Assembly: GCA_963662155.1 (NCBI GenBank)
Contig: OY759272.1
Coordinates: forward strand, 43,101,210-43,165,209
Origin: Lamellibrachia columna
Taxonomy: Eukaryota; Annelida; Polychaeta; Sabellida; Siboglinidae
Reading direction: 5' to 3'
DNA length: 64,000 nt
Shown: piece by piece, positions 35,977-49,300 of the stretch
Layout: each line of letters starts with the position of its first letter
Numbering within the stretch: the first letter of the stretch is position 1
Notes under the pieces: generated by a model
Told to the model about the DNA's origin: nothing
Seen by the model: only the letters and a program-made list of their open reading frames with translations
Database searches by the model: none
Position numbers and translations under genes: made by a program

Positions 35977-38900
35977 ATGCCGAACCTGCTGGCCAACAGA
36001 CAGGATGAGTGCAGCTATTGTCCATGGCAGTATCTGCCCGACAACTTACTGCTCCACATCTTCAGTCATCTCACTCCACGATGTCTGCTCAACTCATCCG
36101 AGGTAATGGCGAGGTCACGTTTTGCCTTCTCACATGAGTTCTGTCTTCGGCACAACTCACACTAGGCTCTTGTAGTGACTGTATAGTTTCCATTGTTCAT
36201 GGAAAGTCAAGTCAGAAATCATGGAAATTGAACATGTGCAAATGTCCTCTGTAGCGCTGTCTATTGTAAGCTGTGACAATCGTAAGCAGTGTTCACCATA
36301 AGCAGTGATTATTGTAAGCAATGTTCACCGTAATAATAATAAAAATATAAGCAATGTTCACCATGGTTCATTTGTCAGCAGTGTCCACTAGAAGTGTCCA
36401 TAAAAACAGTGTCCACTATTAGCACTGTGTGCACTGTAAGTCGCATCCATAGTAAGCAATGTCCAGTTGTCAAAGTTATAGGTAGTGTCCATAAAAACAG
36501 TGTCCACTATTAGCACTGTGTGCACTGTAAGTCGCATCCATAGTAAGCAATGTCCAGTTGTCAAAGTTATAGGTAGTGTCCATAAAAACAGTGTCCACTA
36601 TTAGCACTGTGTGCACTGTAAGTCGCATCCATAGTAAGCAATGTCCAGTTGTCAAAGCGTCTGTGATAAACTATAAGTAGTGCAGTGTAAGATGCCTCCA
36701 TTGTTTAATGTGAACGTGTATATCAAATTGTGGATGTGAGATACTGTTTCACCGTTGATTATAGACTTGCCATCACTGGCACCAGGTGGCAGTTGATGAG
36801 TTTCTCTGGAAGGCGATCTTCTTCCATTGGTGGAAAGTTGAACCTCGTTGCCGACATCTCGCCCCGAGGAAGACATCATGGCTGAGTGAATTCAAGCGCC
36901 TCTATTATCACACCCCACTCATCCAGTGTGAAGTGCTGCGGAAGCATCGTGATCAAGTCCTGCATGTCTCCTTCTCGCACGATGGAAAACTCTTCTCTAC
37001 CTGCTCAAAGGATGGCTACATCAAGGTGAAGATTTATTGACAGAGCAATTTGTTTATATTGTGGAAATGGACCCATATATGTTGCATATGTCGTTCGATG
37101 GGTTTACTCGAATTACTCTTAATATCAGCTACAGTATGGATCAAGCGAGATACATCCACTCCCGTTTATTCCATGTTATAGCGAAGGTTACATATCACAT
37201 GTTTGGCACCCACAGCTATGTCGTAGCCAAATGGCCAAATGGCCAAATAGCTAGTCACATCAACCGGCCATGAAAACAGTACAATCAATTATACAATCAC
37301 CGATATACAATCAACTAATGATGGTAGTGTTAGTTGAGCCATTTTTCGTTCTTTTTGATATCTAGGGCATGATTATATTCATAACTCAAAATCGTTTTTA
37401 CTCGCATAAACTATGGTTATTAATAGATAATTTTATACCAAGATAATATATCTAGTATGCATAAATAATTATATGCAGCTGATTCAAACAGGGTTAGTAA
37501 GGTGGCTCAACTAACAGTTGGTGTAGGGTAAGTTGAGCCAAAATGTAGCGTAAGTTAGGTAAATGCTTTATTTCTGTACTTTCCATAAGCCTTGTACTAA
37601 AATTTAACAACAACTCAGCCAACACATCTACCCAATGGGTACAACACGTCTCTGACAAATCTACACGCTTAATTAATAAGTTGACACACTCAATTAATAT
37701 TGATTTTTATGCCAATCATAACTATTGTAACTAACTGCTAATGTGTTGCATTGTAGTTATCCGATGTCCCAATTTGCTCGGAAAAAATTAATTCCTTGAT
37801 GTGTTTTGGGATAAACAATTCTCATCTTCCTTCTTTAATTGCTGTTCAACTAATATACCCTCCCTTGGGCGTTGTGTGGCTCAACTAGCCCCGTTTCGAC
37901 AATTAAGCTTTTTAATTAACTTCTCATTAATGCGCGAAGTGATGTAAATAGTCATCTTCCCTGTGCATAGTTAAACCATTTGTAAGTGCACAGATAATAA
38001 AGTCTGGTCACGTGCATTGATAGTTTACACCCTAGCAGACATTAAACACAATCACAAAAAGTTTAGAAAGACATCAAAAACATACTTTTAGTTCACATTT
38101 TCTGACCGTTGTGACAAATGGCACTTGTTGTTCGTCAATCATGTTCTAATAACATGTTTAATCACTGTCGCTGCTGTAGTTTCCTGGGAAACATGGGTGA
38201 CTCAACTAACCCAGTGGCTCAACTAACACTGCCTTCCCCTACACAATTGATTATAATTGTCCAATTAAGGTACCAGTAATCAGACCCTCCCACATCCTTA
38301 CCCCATTGTCTTTTAGAAGGCTGCCACAATATTACAACCAGAACAAGTTACACAACCAGATTTATGTGTGTCAGAATATCTTGAATGCCTATATAGTTTG
38401 ATATATTCTCTCATGGATCAACATTGCCAACATACTATTTTAGTATTCAGATTGTCAATAAACTGTCCAATCTTGTCATTTTTTTCAGCCAATCAACCAT
38501 CCTTTTCTTTCTAGTCATGTCTAACAACCATCATTATCATTACAACAAATTAAGTGTCAGCTATTCCGCCCAGGTTTTATATCAGTCATCTGACTTACTC
38601 TGTGTCAGATGAACATCCTCAAATTCTGTTCAAAACTGCTCACACAAAGTGTCCTTTTGGTGGCATAAAGACAAATGCACAAATGTGCATTTTATACATA
38701 ATTTACATAAATTCCAGTTGTGAGGCAATTGTTTTTTGCAAATACAACAGATTACAATAATGTATTATTACAGTCATAATGAAACCCAGTTCTTCAAGTA
38801 GTTGAAGGAAGTATTATTAATGAAGGTAATGTTTCAGGTGTGGAACGTTAATCACCCAACATCACTGCAGTATTACGCAGACATGCGAGAGTTTACATGG

Positions 38901-41900
38901 AAGTACACGCAGTTCTCACAGTTCAACCATAATGACACCCTATTGCTTGTGTCTGGGGTACATTTTGGGGCCCACAGTACATCCGGAGAGATTGCTGTGT
39001 TCAACTTGGTTGGTCAGTAGAAACATTTTGTGTATGTTCCTTAGCAACATTCACAACTAACATTTATTAGAATTGATGTACTTTTTACATACATAAAGTA
39101 AGGTGCCAAATGTGAATAATGTTATATTGATTAATGTTATATATTTTAAGTAAGCTAAATACAGTGTACACCTATTTTATAATTATTATAACCAATTGCA
39201 GTTTAACATAATTATTATTTTCAGGTAACTGTAATTACTAATAAGTGAAAATGCAATGTGCAATGCTGAAAGAGAGTAATGTTAATATTGCAAATGTATT
39301 GTTTTGTTTTAAAATATTATTTTGTTTATAATTAACATTAAACTTTGAAAAGGTTTCACAATTATGATTTAGAAAAAAAAATGGCTATTTCATATACTAT
39401 TATTTGCAGGTAGTAATTAAAAATTATGATGTCATTTGACATGTTGTTATGACAGGTGGCTTTGAGCTGCAGTGTCGAGTACTAAACAAGCCGTATGACA
39501 TCTTTGGGACGTGGTACAATGAGAACTATCTGCTCTCAGGCAACCTCCATTGGATGGGCTCTCTGACATCTTGCTCCGTGCTCTGGCTCAATAAGGTAGG
39601 AGTTCATTCAGCTTTGGATATTACATATTTAGCTTTGGATATAAAAACAAATTTGCCCATTTAGTAAATTATGCACTTGGTTACGGTGGTTATTATGCTA
39701 TACTTTTACATTTTTGACTTGTGGGATTTATAATAATGAACATTTGTTTTTCTATTTCTCTTTTTTATGTTGCCTCTTTGCTTTGTAAGCTTATCTCAAT
39801 TCAAGCTTGAAACTGCTACATCAGAATAGTTTGGTCACTTCGGTTTGATGTTTTAAATTGTTTGCACAGAGACCGTTCAAAATGTTATTATGGCGGCAAT
39901 ATGTTGTCAGGTATTTTGTTAAGGATTTCTTTAATTTATAGACTAGATAATTTGAAATGGCCTCAGGCCAAATGCCTTTTATTTGTTATACCAAATGCGT
40001 TTTTATGTACAAGTAAACCCTGTTGCTAGGGAGTGAACCTGTGTATCCGGGAAGTGTAAATTGTCATGCGTTTGCACTGGAATTAACCAATATCATGGGC
40101 AAACTGGCAATGGCCAGGAAAGGACTTCAACCATGTTAACCAGGAGACATATACATTTTGGTAAATACAGTCGTTGCAAGATGTGTCATGTTATTTCAGG
40201 CATGCCAGGCTCTAGAGTCGGAGCAGGAGTCGGTTGTTATGCGTCTCTTCAAGTTTCATAACGTCAACGCGAGCTCGATGCGAACCATCATGATCGCCAA
40301 TTGCCGTGACACAGTGTCTTTGCCAGACGAATGTGTCACCGACACTGCCAGTGACACTGATTCTGCCGCTTCTACTTCACATTCCCACAAGACCTGCAGT
40401 CTCCAGTCATCAAATCATTCATCACACTTGAGTGATGTCTGTGGGTGTTTGACTGAGCAGTGTTCTGTACGATATGCTGATGCGTTGCGACATGTACGTT
40501 TTGACGATGCTGGTGCTTCAAACACACAACAATCTAGTCAGGAATGTGTGGACGCAGTTTGGGATTTTGAAAATCCATGTTTATGTGTGGATACTCAGGG
40601 TGAGACTGCATCATCTGATTCCCGGGTGCAGTTTAGGGATTCACTGGGAAACAGTGGAGGGGTGGACTACAACTCAGGTGACAATATTGATCAAGACGTA
40701 TATTGTGACTCTTGTAGTGATACGAGACCAGGCAGTCATGAGTCAAAATTTATGGATCCGTCAAATACAAATGCCAAAGAGACCCGGAGCACAGACGAAG
40801 TAGCATCTGGAGATAAGTATTTAATATTTACAACAGGTATGAAGACGTACACGCCCCATCAGATCGGGGTGAAACGGATCCGGTCTCTCGAAGCCGAACG
40901 CAAGATGAACATGCCCCGCAATACTCTGAATGAATTACCGAACCCGTCGATGGCACCACCCCAGTTCCACCTGTTGCCTGACATTGCTGAGAATCAAGGG
41001 GCTTTAAATCAGGATGAAGAGTTTGACTCGGTCGACCATCTGATAGAGTTACACGGTCACATCATCGGCATGTGTCTCACACCTGATCACAGGTGTGTAA
41101 ACAATAGTGTAAACCTAATTACAGCCATATTGATTTAGTGTTAGTCTCATCAGATGTGTATAAAACCTCATCACATGAACATATCTCATATTGTAAACAT
41201 AATCACGTTTGTAACCATAAAGTAAATATCATCACATGTGTCTAAGCCTTATTGTAAACAGTATTACTAATGCGTATCCCATATTACAAACCTCATCATA
41301 GGTTTGTAAGTCATATTGTAAACTTCATTACGTGTGTTTAATCCATACTGTAAGCATTATCCTTATACATGCATTCCACTGAAGATGAATACAGCTGTGC
41401 TGAAATAGGAATTAATATTCAGCAGTGTTAGACCACAGAAGTGAGCGTGTGTATGTTTAATTTTTTTGTAATTATAGTTATTCTTAGGAAACTTACCTCA
41501 GAAGTGCAACAAACTCTGCTACTCTTTTTTTGCAGATACCTGTATGTGAACTGTCGGGCATGGCCCCAGGGGTATCACATAGACAACCCCCTGCATCCGC
41601 CCCCGATTGCACAGGAGATAGACATTCATGTCATTGACCTGTGGCAGATGTGTAAGGTAGAGACGATCCTTCATGCCCACAAGGCATACACGCCAAACGA
41701 CGAGTGCTTCTTCATCTTTCTTGATGCCTCTGACGAATATGTTGCCAGGTAAGTTGATGTGCTGTGTATGAAATCGACAAAAGGTGTCAAAATGACAGCA
41801 TGTCTAATTTGCGCCCTATGGGTTTGGTGAGAAATATTTTCTCAAATACAGCATATACAGTCGTGTCTCGTTTATTCTTTCATTGATAAACCGGTTTTTC

Positions 41901-43295
41901 AGTAATTTGTATGCTTTTGCGTGGGAACAATCTTGATGCAATGTAAATTGCTTCTATTATATGGCAGATAATATTATAATATGATTCACTTTAACAGTTT
42001 GTTTTAGATCACTCAAAACTTCAAACATTGGATGCATTCAATCAGACAATTAAAGGTCTTGGTGATTATTTTACACAAGAGCAACATTGTTTGTTCTTTG
42101 TTCAAGATCGTGTCAGTTATTGAGGTTCAATAATTTTTTCATAATAAAGCAATAGAAATTTTATGATGTACATTACACGTTTATGAATGATAACAGAATG
42201 TTTAATTAATCTGCATGCTTTCGTTAATCCAGCCAAATGCCCTGGTAATCAAAGTGTGCGGATATGTGAGACACAAGTGTATCAGGGAATTTCATCAGCT
42301 GATATGTTTACTAAAATCAGTGACTTCTGGAAATGTTGTGTTAGCATCCTGAGTTGGGGGAAAATAATAACAGGCAATTCGTTTTTGTCATGAAGAGAAA
42401 TAATTTTGCATAAGCCACATTAAGTGTTTGTATTTATATGATTTGGATGATGAATATAAAATAAATAATAAAAAAGTATGATATCAGCTGAGACACACTA
42501 TTTGCTTTGTCAATGAAGTGGTAACCCTGATTCAGCATATGATGTTGTTACAGAAGCTTTGATTCCATGTGTTGTAACAAACTTTGACAGTAAGGCTTTC
42601 TCTGTTGCTGCACCAACTCTATGAAATTCACTCCATGTTAGTGCAAGAAGTTTAATGAGTTATCATCATCAGTCAAATACCCTTTTAACCTTGCTTTCCC
42701 CTCATAGCTACCTAGCACCCTAAACCAATCGTTGACATTTTGGAATTGCTTACAGGTTATTGATTTATAACCCTTTATGTTGACATATGTATCTGAACTC
42801 TGGTTCCAGATGAATTCACTCCGTGCTAGTGAAATGTCACTAGGAAACAAAATAAAATGTTGTCATCTGAAGTTTTAACCATTTTAACCATGCTTTCCCA
42901 ACTGAGCTCCCTAGCGTATTCATCCACCTGTTGACCACTTTGATATCGATTTTGAGATTGCCTAACCCTTTCGTTTTGATGCGTCCCTGAGTTCGGTTTT
43001 CCAATGAACATTTTCATATTGTTCTTATTACTTGTGTCACCATTTCAGTGGAGCCGAGGACAAGTTTGGCTACATGTGGGATCGACACTACGGAGTGTTT
43101 CTTGCCAAGTTCCAGCACGCTGATGTTGTCAACTCGGTTGCATTCAACCCCCAAGATCCCGAGATGCTCATCACGGTCAGTGACGACCACTCGATCAAGA
43201 TCTGGAGGTCTCGTCACCAGATGGCGCAGTTGAATGTCGAAGTTGAATCAACTGATGTTAAAACATCAGAAGCGTCAATTTTTCTCAATGACTGA
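35977..43295 (+). CDS. FBXW5: F-box/WD repeat-containing protein 5
   Basis: Substrate receptor for SCF and CUL4-DDB1 ubiquitin ligases (human targets include TSC2, SASS6 and EPS8). Seven exons: 35977-36102, 36786-37025, 38838-39012, 39456-39595, 40200-41092, 41536-41748, 43049-43295; about 677 residues (human 566). F-box text: YLPDNLLLHIFSHLTPRCLL and VDEFLWKAIFF; WD text: HRDQVLHVSFSHDGKLFSTC, YTQFSQFNHNDTLLLVSGVH, NKPYDIFG, SGNLH, SCSVLWLN, KYLIFTTGMKTYTPHQIG, ELHGHIIGMCL, RAYTPNDECFFIFLD-type text (here KAYTPNDECFFIFLD), GYMWDRHYGVFLAKFQHADV and SDDHSIKIWRS. The extra length is an acidic, Ser-rich insert in the 893-nt exon. About 11 F-box residues present in the human protein (around VCRQWQ) are missing between exons 1 and 2, so a micro-exon may be unplaced. 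Confidence 0.95.
36393..36657. repeat. 91-bp tandem triplication in FBXW5 intron 1
   Basis: Near-perfect copies begin at about 36393, 36484 and 36575 (AGTGTCCATAAAAACAGTGT...). Preceded from 36260 by looser GTAAGCAGTGTTCACC-type repeats. Confidence 0.92.
37323..38233. mobile_element. TIR DNA element in FBXW5 intron 2
   Basis: The left terminus GGTAGTGTTAGTTGAGCCA (37323-37341) and the reverse complement of 38215-38233 (GGCAGTGTTAGTTGAGCCA) match at 18 of 19 positions. The subterminal motif TTGAGCCA/TGGCTCAA recurs inside (37510, 37533, 37870, 38200). No transposase frame; about 911 bp, so non-autonomous. A flanking target duplication is not evident. Confidence 0.75.
41868..42262 (-). repeat. 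Dispersed repeat family R2, inverted copy
   Basis: Reverse-complement relative of 12062-12430 (TTTTTCAGTAATTTG.., GTGGGAACAATCTTGA, TTGTTCTTTGTTCAAGATCG, TCGTTAATCCAGCCAAATGC). In FBXW5 intron 6, about 30 kb from the other copy. Confidence 0.65.
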
Positions 43296-43979
43296 AAGTA
43301 TAGTATATGTAACTATAAGCACTCAGTGTGGATGTTACGGCCACATCCCTTGCTCCAGGCTGTGTGTCTCTTTTTGCTTCAAAATCTTCTTTGTCAAATG
43401 GTGCCACTAGTGGCTCACTATTTTGGAAATGCTGATAGAAATTGGTACATATTTGTAAGCGTACAAGTTTATATATTGTTATTTTTTTGGTAATACAGGG
43501 CTCCATCGTGGCGATTAAAAATTACTCCTTGTATGTGATAATCCTCTGCTCTTCTACAAAGATTTGTCCATTTATACCAACCCATCCAAGTTTAGCTTCT
43601 GTTCATGCCAGTTCATGAATATATTACATGGTATGGGATGGTCATCTTATTTTTACGTTGCTTGGCTGAATGGTCAGTGATATTTTAATCAGTGTTAGTG
43701 AACATTAAGGCAAACTAGGAGCTACTGAATGTTGTGACACAGCTAAGTCAGTAGTGTTCTTTCATCTCAGACAGTGACATGTTCATTTCAGGGATGATCT
43801 CAAAGTTTAATTAAGCATGAAACCGATGTCATTTAACCTCCCACCAATGACCTGTGTGCAACTTCATACTCGCCAGGTGGCGCTTAAACCATTGTAATGC
43901 AAAACTGTGAGCATGTACTCAAAGTCGGTACCATTATGGACTAATTGGAAAATAAATGATTTGGGGAAAATACAACACT

Positions 43980-44130
43980 GCTTGACAATAAATGAATGGA
44001 ACAAATTATCTACAGATTGTGTAAATGCTAGCAGCATATAGATGAAATATAGATGAAACATTGTTGAACTCTCAATAAGCCAATGGCTTCCTTGTCCACT
44101 TGTCATCTGGGCCTTTGCCTTGGATGGCAA
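43980..44130 (+). mobile_element. Solo LINE 3' tail
   Basis: ATAAATGAATGGAACAAATT, ACATTGTTGAACTCTCAATA and AGCCAATGGCTTCCTTGTCC match the end of the LINE fragment at about 31438-31615, with a deletion in the middle. A 5'-truncated or deleted copy. Confidence 0.75.
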
Positions 44131-45775
44131 TCTTGTTAAATCTAATGAATTTGGCAGTATGCAAGGCAATGATTCATTATCGAATAGAGACATATTACAA
44201 TTCATCATAAGACACTGATTTCTTAGTGACTTTGATTAACAAATTCACCTGTTTGATTGGAAGTAATTTCATTTGTAGCACTACTGATTTTTATTTGTCT
44301 ATTTCACTACCTACTCATTTGTTAGTAATGCCTTTTTGAAATACCACATTCAATGTTGGTTTGTATCATTCATCTATAGCTATCTCTGTGAGACAACTTG
44401 AGGAATAACCAACCATGTTTCAAGAGTTATAATTATGAGAAAAACATTTAAAACATACTCTGATGTTTTAGAATATGATTATGTATACCAGTAAGATATT
44501 AAAGGTTAAGTTGTAATATTCTCATATGACACATACCAGCTTGCTTAATAATTTAGAATAATTATGGTCAACAGCAATAGTTACTTGTACAGCTAGTGAC
44601 AGCACTAGCTGTATGGTTTGTTACATCACAAACAAATGCTATTTTAAATGAGTATTGCACTGTTCAGTTTGGGATGGTTTGTCTTCCTTGGGTTGCTCCT
44701 GTATGGTGTCGGGCCTCGGTGTTCTTTCTATAATTGTTCTATGTGTGTCTTGCCCATGTTATCGAGATTAAATGTGGTGCTTCATGCAGATTCATACTTT
44801 GTCGTTTCAACACTGCAAAGCCATTCACATACCATACACAAATCAGCCATGCTCCATCCTCGTGGTATTTTTTTTCCCTTAATACAATTTCTTGCCAAGG
44901 ACTTTTCCTTTATTTCTACTGCTTGAAGTTCTCAAACGTTATTGGGAAAAGTATTAGTCACAAGTCACACACACAAATGAATTATTAGTGTTTATTCAGT
45001 AAGCGATCACAAGATGAAAGAACCATTTCCCTTTCAATAGTAGTTTTATTAACAACCACGTTAAACATAAGTAAGTTATGTTTCTGTTCCTTCAACGAAA
45101 CAGTTTTATCAAACAAAGCCCAGTATAAATACTTATAAAACCACTGAACATCTGAAGAAATTCAGACCAGAAAGTTTTCATAAACGACTTACATGAAGGT
45201 ATTCTAAGCCCGTGATACAACATGGTGAGAAAGTGTGCACATACTGTCCACCAACACAGCCTGGCATCTGTATATATTTGACATTAAAACACTGCATATT
45301 TATTTGAAAAAAAAACCTACCACTTTAATTTGGCTGTTTACATGAATATAATTTGTGTGATTCTAATTAAATGTATGCTATAATAAATAGATTCCATGTA
45401 AAAAAAACCAACACAGCGTTATATTAAAGCAGTTAAATTTGTTGATCCATGTGCAATTATATAATGTGCTATTGCCTAACAAGTTATAAAGATCATTGTA
45501 ACTTGCACTTAATTTGCAACAAACATACATATCGTGCAATCTCTTTCATGTTTCATGAAGGATGCAGTACTGTGTACATGCATCAACTCAAAATCAAGCA
45601 CTGTGTTTGCTTTCTGAAAACTATCATAAAATGGTGCATTGGAAGCGACACATTTAGGTGATAATATAATTAGTACTGCTCGAGCAAATAATTGATACAC
45701 ATTTTAGTATCAATGACTTATGCTCTTCATGCCCAGGGGTGGCACATGGATTGTTTTTTTTATTGTATTTTAAAT

Positions 45776-46104
45776 TAGTACGGTTGTAACGATTCACTGA
45801 TTAATCGCGTGAAAAGCTAGACCTGGAAACGATTTCGAGCTTGCCAAATTCTCTTGCTACATTCGTTATAAGACATCACAAGTTTTAGCTATTACAATGT
45901 TTTCCTGAACATTAATTTACAGCTGTGTAATTCGGCGCAAATGAATTGTTTCTTTACAACTATGTATTGTGATACAAATATCGCAATGCATATCGTGATA
46001 CAAATATCACAATGCATATCATGATACAAATACCGCAATGCATATCGTGATAGAAATGTCGCAATGCGTATCATATCGTGGTTTAATGTATCGTTGCAGC
46101 CTTA
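45776..46104. mobile_element. Small TIR element with internal 26-bp repeats
   Basis: Left GGTTGTAACGATTCACTGAT and right TTTAATGTATCGTTGCAGCC are loose inverted repeats (GTTG.AACGAT). Inside, TATCGTGATACAAATATCGC plus AATGCA repeats about five times (45960-46075). Similar TTGTAACGAT-ended elements are common hAT-type MITEs; this one encodes nothing. Confidence 0.5.
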
Positions 46105-46352
46105 TGAATTAGTAAATTATATTAGCAAAACAAAATGTACAAATGGAAGTATTTCTCGTGTGTCATGGGGAATTTGTGCTGATTCCACTGTGCAGACAAG
46201 CAACATAGAAAGAAAGGCTACATCATCACTGCCAAAACACAGTGCAGCAAGCAAGCTGTTGCTATATTTTCTACACCGAATGCCTTTCACAACAAGCACA
46301 TCTCCATTGCTGGATTCTTCCCTCTTACACAAATTGTCTCTGACAGATTTTG

Positions 46353-49300
46353 TTAACTGAACGCAGCACTGGTGCTCGCTGCATCTGGAGCCAGAGCTGT
46401 GTTTTCTGAAGATCCATCTGACAAAAAAGGTACAGAAAATGTAAATCATATTATTATGAATTATACTATTAAAAATTTATTAACACAAACATGAATGTCA
46501 TTTTTACACATCCTAAAGCAATAAATTTTTTGCAAACAGACATGCCCATAATTTGATAGCTGTCAAAAAAAACATTTTCTTAACCTGATATTATTTATGC
46601 ACGTTAATGCTAACGGTGCTCTTGTCATTCAGCATGCAACGTAAACATGGTATCTGAGTGGAAACATTATAATTAAACTGTAAGAACAAATTATGGTTCA
46701 TTGAAACACATCTGGGCAGTCAAGACAACAGATATAGTTTACACTACTTAAAATTGTTTTATATTAAAAGAAACGATCAAACCAGGCACCTTTAAAAGTT
46801 GTTGGACTTTGACATACCTTGTTTTGCATCAGCATCATGGCCATGAGCATCGTGGTCGTGCATTGGACAGTCGTGGTCATGTTTTGCTTTCTGTTTACGG
46901 TGTTTGTGCTTGTGCTTGGGATCATCGCCCTCACTTTCTTCTGAAGATGACTCGTCAAACAGACGTGGCTTCACATAGATACAGCAACCTACAGCAACAA
47001 TCATAGCAATGTCTTCAGTATCCAACACTGCCATGTAAAATGATCATACAGGCACACATGTCAATTTAATAATAACAATTAGAAAAATTCTGTAGTGCTT
47101 AAATCCTCGAAACCCTGAGCTCAGAGGCACATCTAAATGAAAGGGTTAGGTAATCTTGAAAGTTTAAATTGTGAAAAAAGCATAAAAAAATTGGTATACA
47201 ATGTTCAAGTTGTAAACAGATGAATGAATATGCTGAGGTGCTAAAGAGGGTAAACACAATTAAAAATATAAGTCTTCAAGCGACAGTGAAATTATTATTA
47301 ATTATACTATGTTTCCTGTTGACCTATGTCTATGACTAATGGGGATTATTTCCAAAGTGTTGGTGCAGCGACCAAGAAAGCCCTGGTTGCAATGTTAGTT
47401 TCAAAGGAAGTGCATATACCATGTAACTTAAATAAATTTGTGTCTAAGCTCCTGACATGTTTACTTGGCTCCCATCAAGACTAAACAACCTTAAGCTAAA
47501 ATAGGATAAAGGACAGGCGAAGCCAATTCCATACAATGTGATAAATTACCTTGAATGTAAATCCGGCATGGGGCGATTAATCCACTATGTTAACTAGTTA
47601 AGTCAATCTTGGATTATTTTTTACTAAGTTAAGTTTATTTGTATTTTTAAAGTCAAGTTATGATATTAACTAGTCAAGTTAATGATTAAGTTGACTTACA
47701 GTTACACTACATGTAAATCTGATATTTATAGGATGTGCAGCCAGTCGACTATTTTACCCTCTTGTTACCTGTAAAATAGTTGACCGGCTGCACATCCTAT
47801 AAACTCCCAGTGTTACCCACTGAGCCAAAGTCCTTTTATATATATATACATATGGATGACATTAATCTAATCACTTTATAAAAAAGTTAAATTAAAATAA
47901 AATATTTTAAAGTTAATAATTCAGTATATGTTTTGAGAGTTAATGATTATAATTATTAATGGTAGTCGCCCGATGCCTGATGTAAATATAATATTAAACG
48001 TAGATATAATTAGGGTGGGCTACCAGCCTTTTGCACCACAGTGACCATACAGACAAAAATCAATACAAATTATTTTAGATTCTAAATATCCTATTTATGT
48101 ATAGGCATATCGTAGTTGATTGTACTTTAAATGTACATGATATTTTGTCAAGAACATTTGATCAAGAAAATGAAAAAAAACATAAAATTACTTACACCTG
48201 AGTCTCTTCCTAATTACTGACTTACATTTTGATTTCTTCTTGTTCAAGTTTTCATTGTCAACTGTGCCTTCTTTCCATGTGATCTGTTTATCAGTTTTTG
48301 GTTTCTTCAGTTTAAGCACCATTGTTGTAGGGTTCTGTGAACACAAATGATATCCATACAAAATACACTGGAAAAATAACAACAATGGTGAAAGTATCCA
48401 CCAAGATGGGAGAATAATTTAATATAGATTTTCTTTAGAACACAACATTTGAGATTTACTTACTTCAATGTTTCGACAACTGTGAGTTGCCTTCTTCGGG
48501 AACTGAATTATGAGATTTAGTTTGTCTTCTGATCACCAGGTGGTAAGGCAAGCAGGTTGCCTAATACAAGGTTGAGTCAGTATTCGCCTCATTTTGATTC
48601 AAGAAAGATGTTGTTTTCTGATCCAAAGGGCCTCCTTTACCCATCTCACATTTACTGTTACTTTCCCTGCCAATCAATTGATGGCTGTCGAAATGTTAGT
48701 CTGCAAACTTTACTATTTAGTAGTGTTAAAAAAACATTCGTAAATAGCAGGTTGAATGGAAGTGGGCCTGTTGTCAAGGTAACTGATGGATGTGTGTATT
48801 ACACTTGTGGGTGGATTTTTGCATCACTTTCAGATAACATTAAAAAAAAAATCATACCATCTAGATTCAAACTGTAGCAATGCAAGGATCCGGGGACTAC
48901 ACTATACGCCTAGATGGGGTGCAGCAGCTCAGAGGTTAAAGCGCCCGACTGTCAACCGAGAGAGGAACATGATTCAAATCCACCTGCTGCCGTTTCGAAA
49001 CTTAGGTACCTCCGTTCACACCACATTGCACTAAAACCAAACCATAGGCCCCTCCTACCTGGAAGGGGGGTGTGTGCAGGGGTCTCAACCTTCCATCTCC
49101 CACGTTTTGGGGGTCAACCTCCCATTTCCACCTGTTTTGATGAGCAAACCTCCCACCTCCCATATTTTTTTAGAGTCCACCTCCCACCAATCCAACCACC
49201 AACTCGTTTCTGAGGTCAACCTTCTACGATTATTTTGGACCAACCTGCCATGGGGGTTGGATGTTTCGGCCCATAACGGGTTTAGTCCATGGGCCGAATC

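Larger units (their letters stand above)
43296..46352. other. FBXW5/PPP1R11 convergent intergenic region
   Basis: Both genes end here. 43790-43950 repeats wording found downstream of LSM2, 43980-44130 is a LINE 3' tail, and 45776-46104 is a small TIR element. The open frames at 44648-44988 and 45449-45700 have no recognisable product and no splice context; treated as noncoding. Confidence 0.5.

Noticed and set aside
40474..40803. 109-residue open frame overlapping FBXW5 exon 5
   Set aside because: Alternate frame of a well-supported coding exon.
44648..44988. Overlapping 84- and 92-residue open frames between FBXW5 and PPP1R11
   Set aside because: Hydrophobic but without family resemblance, Kozak support or splice partners; composition fits AT-rich noncoding sequence.
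48440..48560. Phrase resembling a Penelope-like or hammerhead-bearing element end (GAAGAAGGCAACTC...TCGAAACATTG on the minus strand)
   Set aside because: Only about 40 bp of resemblance and no RT or ribozyme core could be assembled; kept as a note only.
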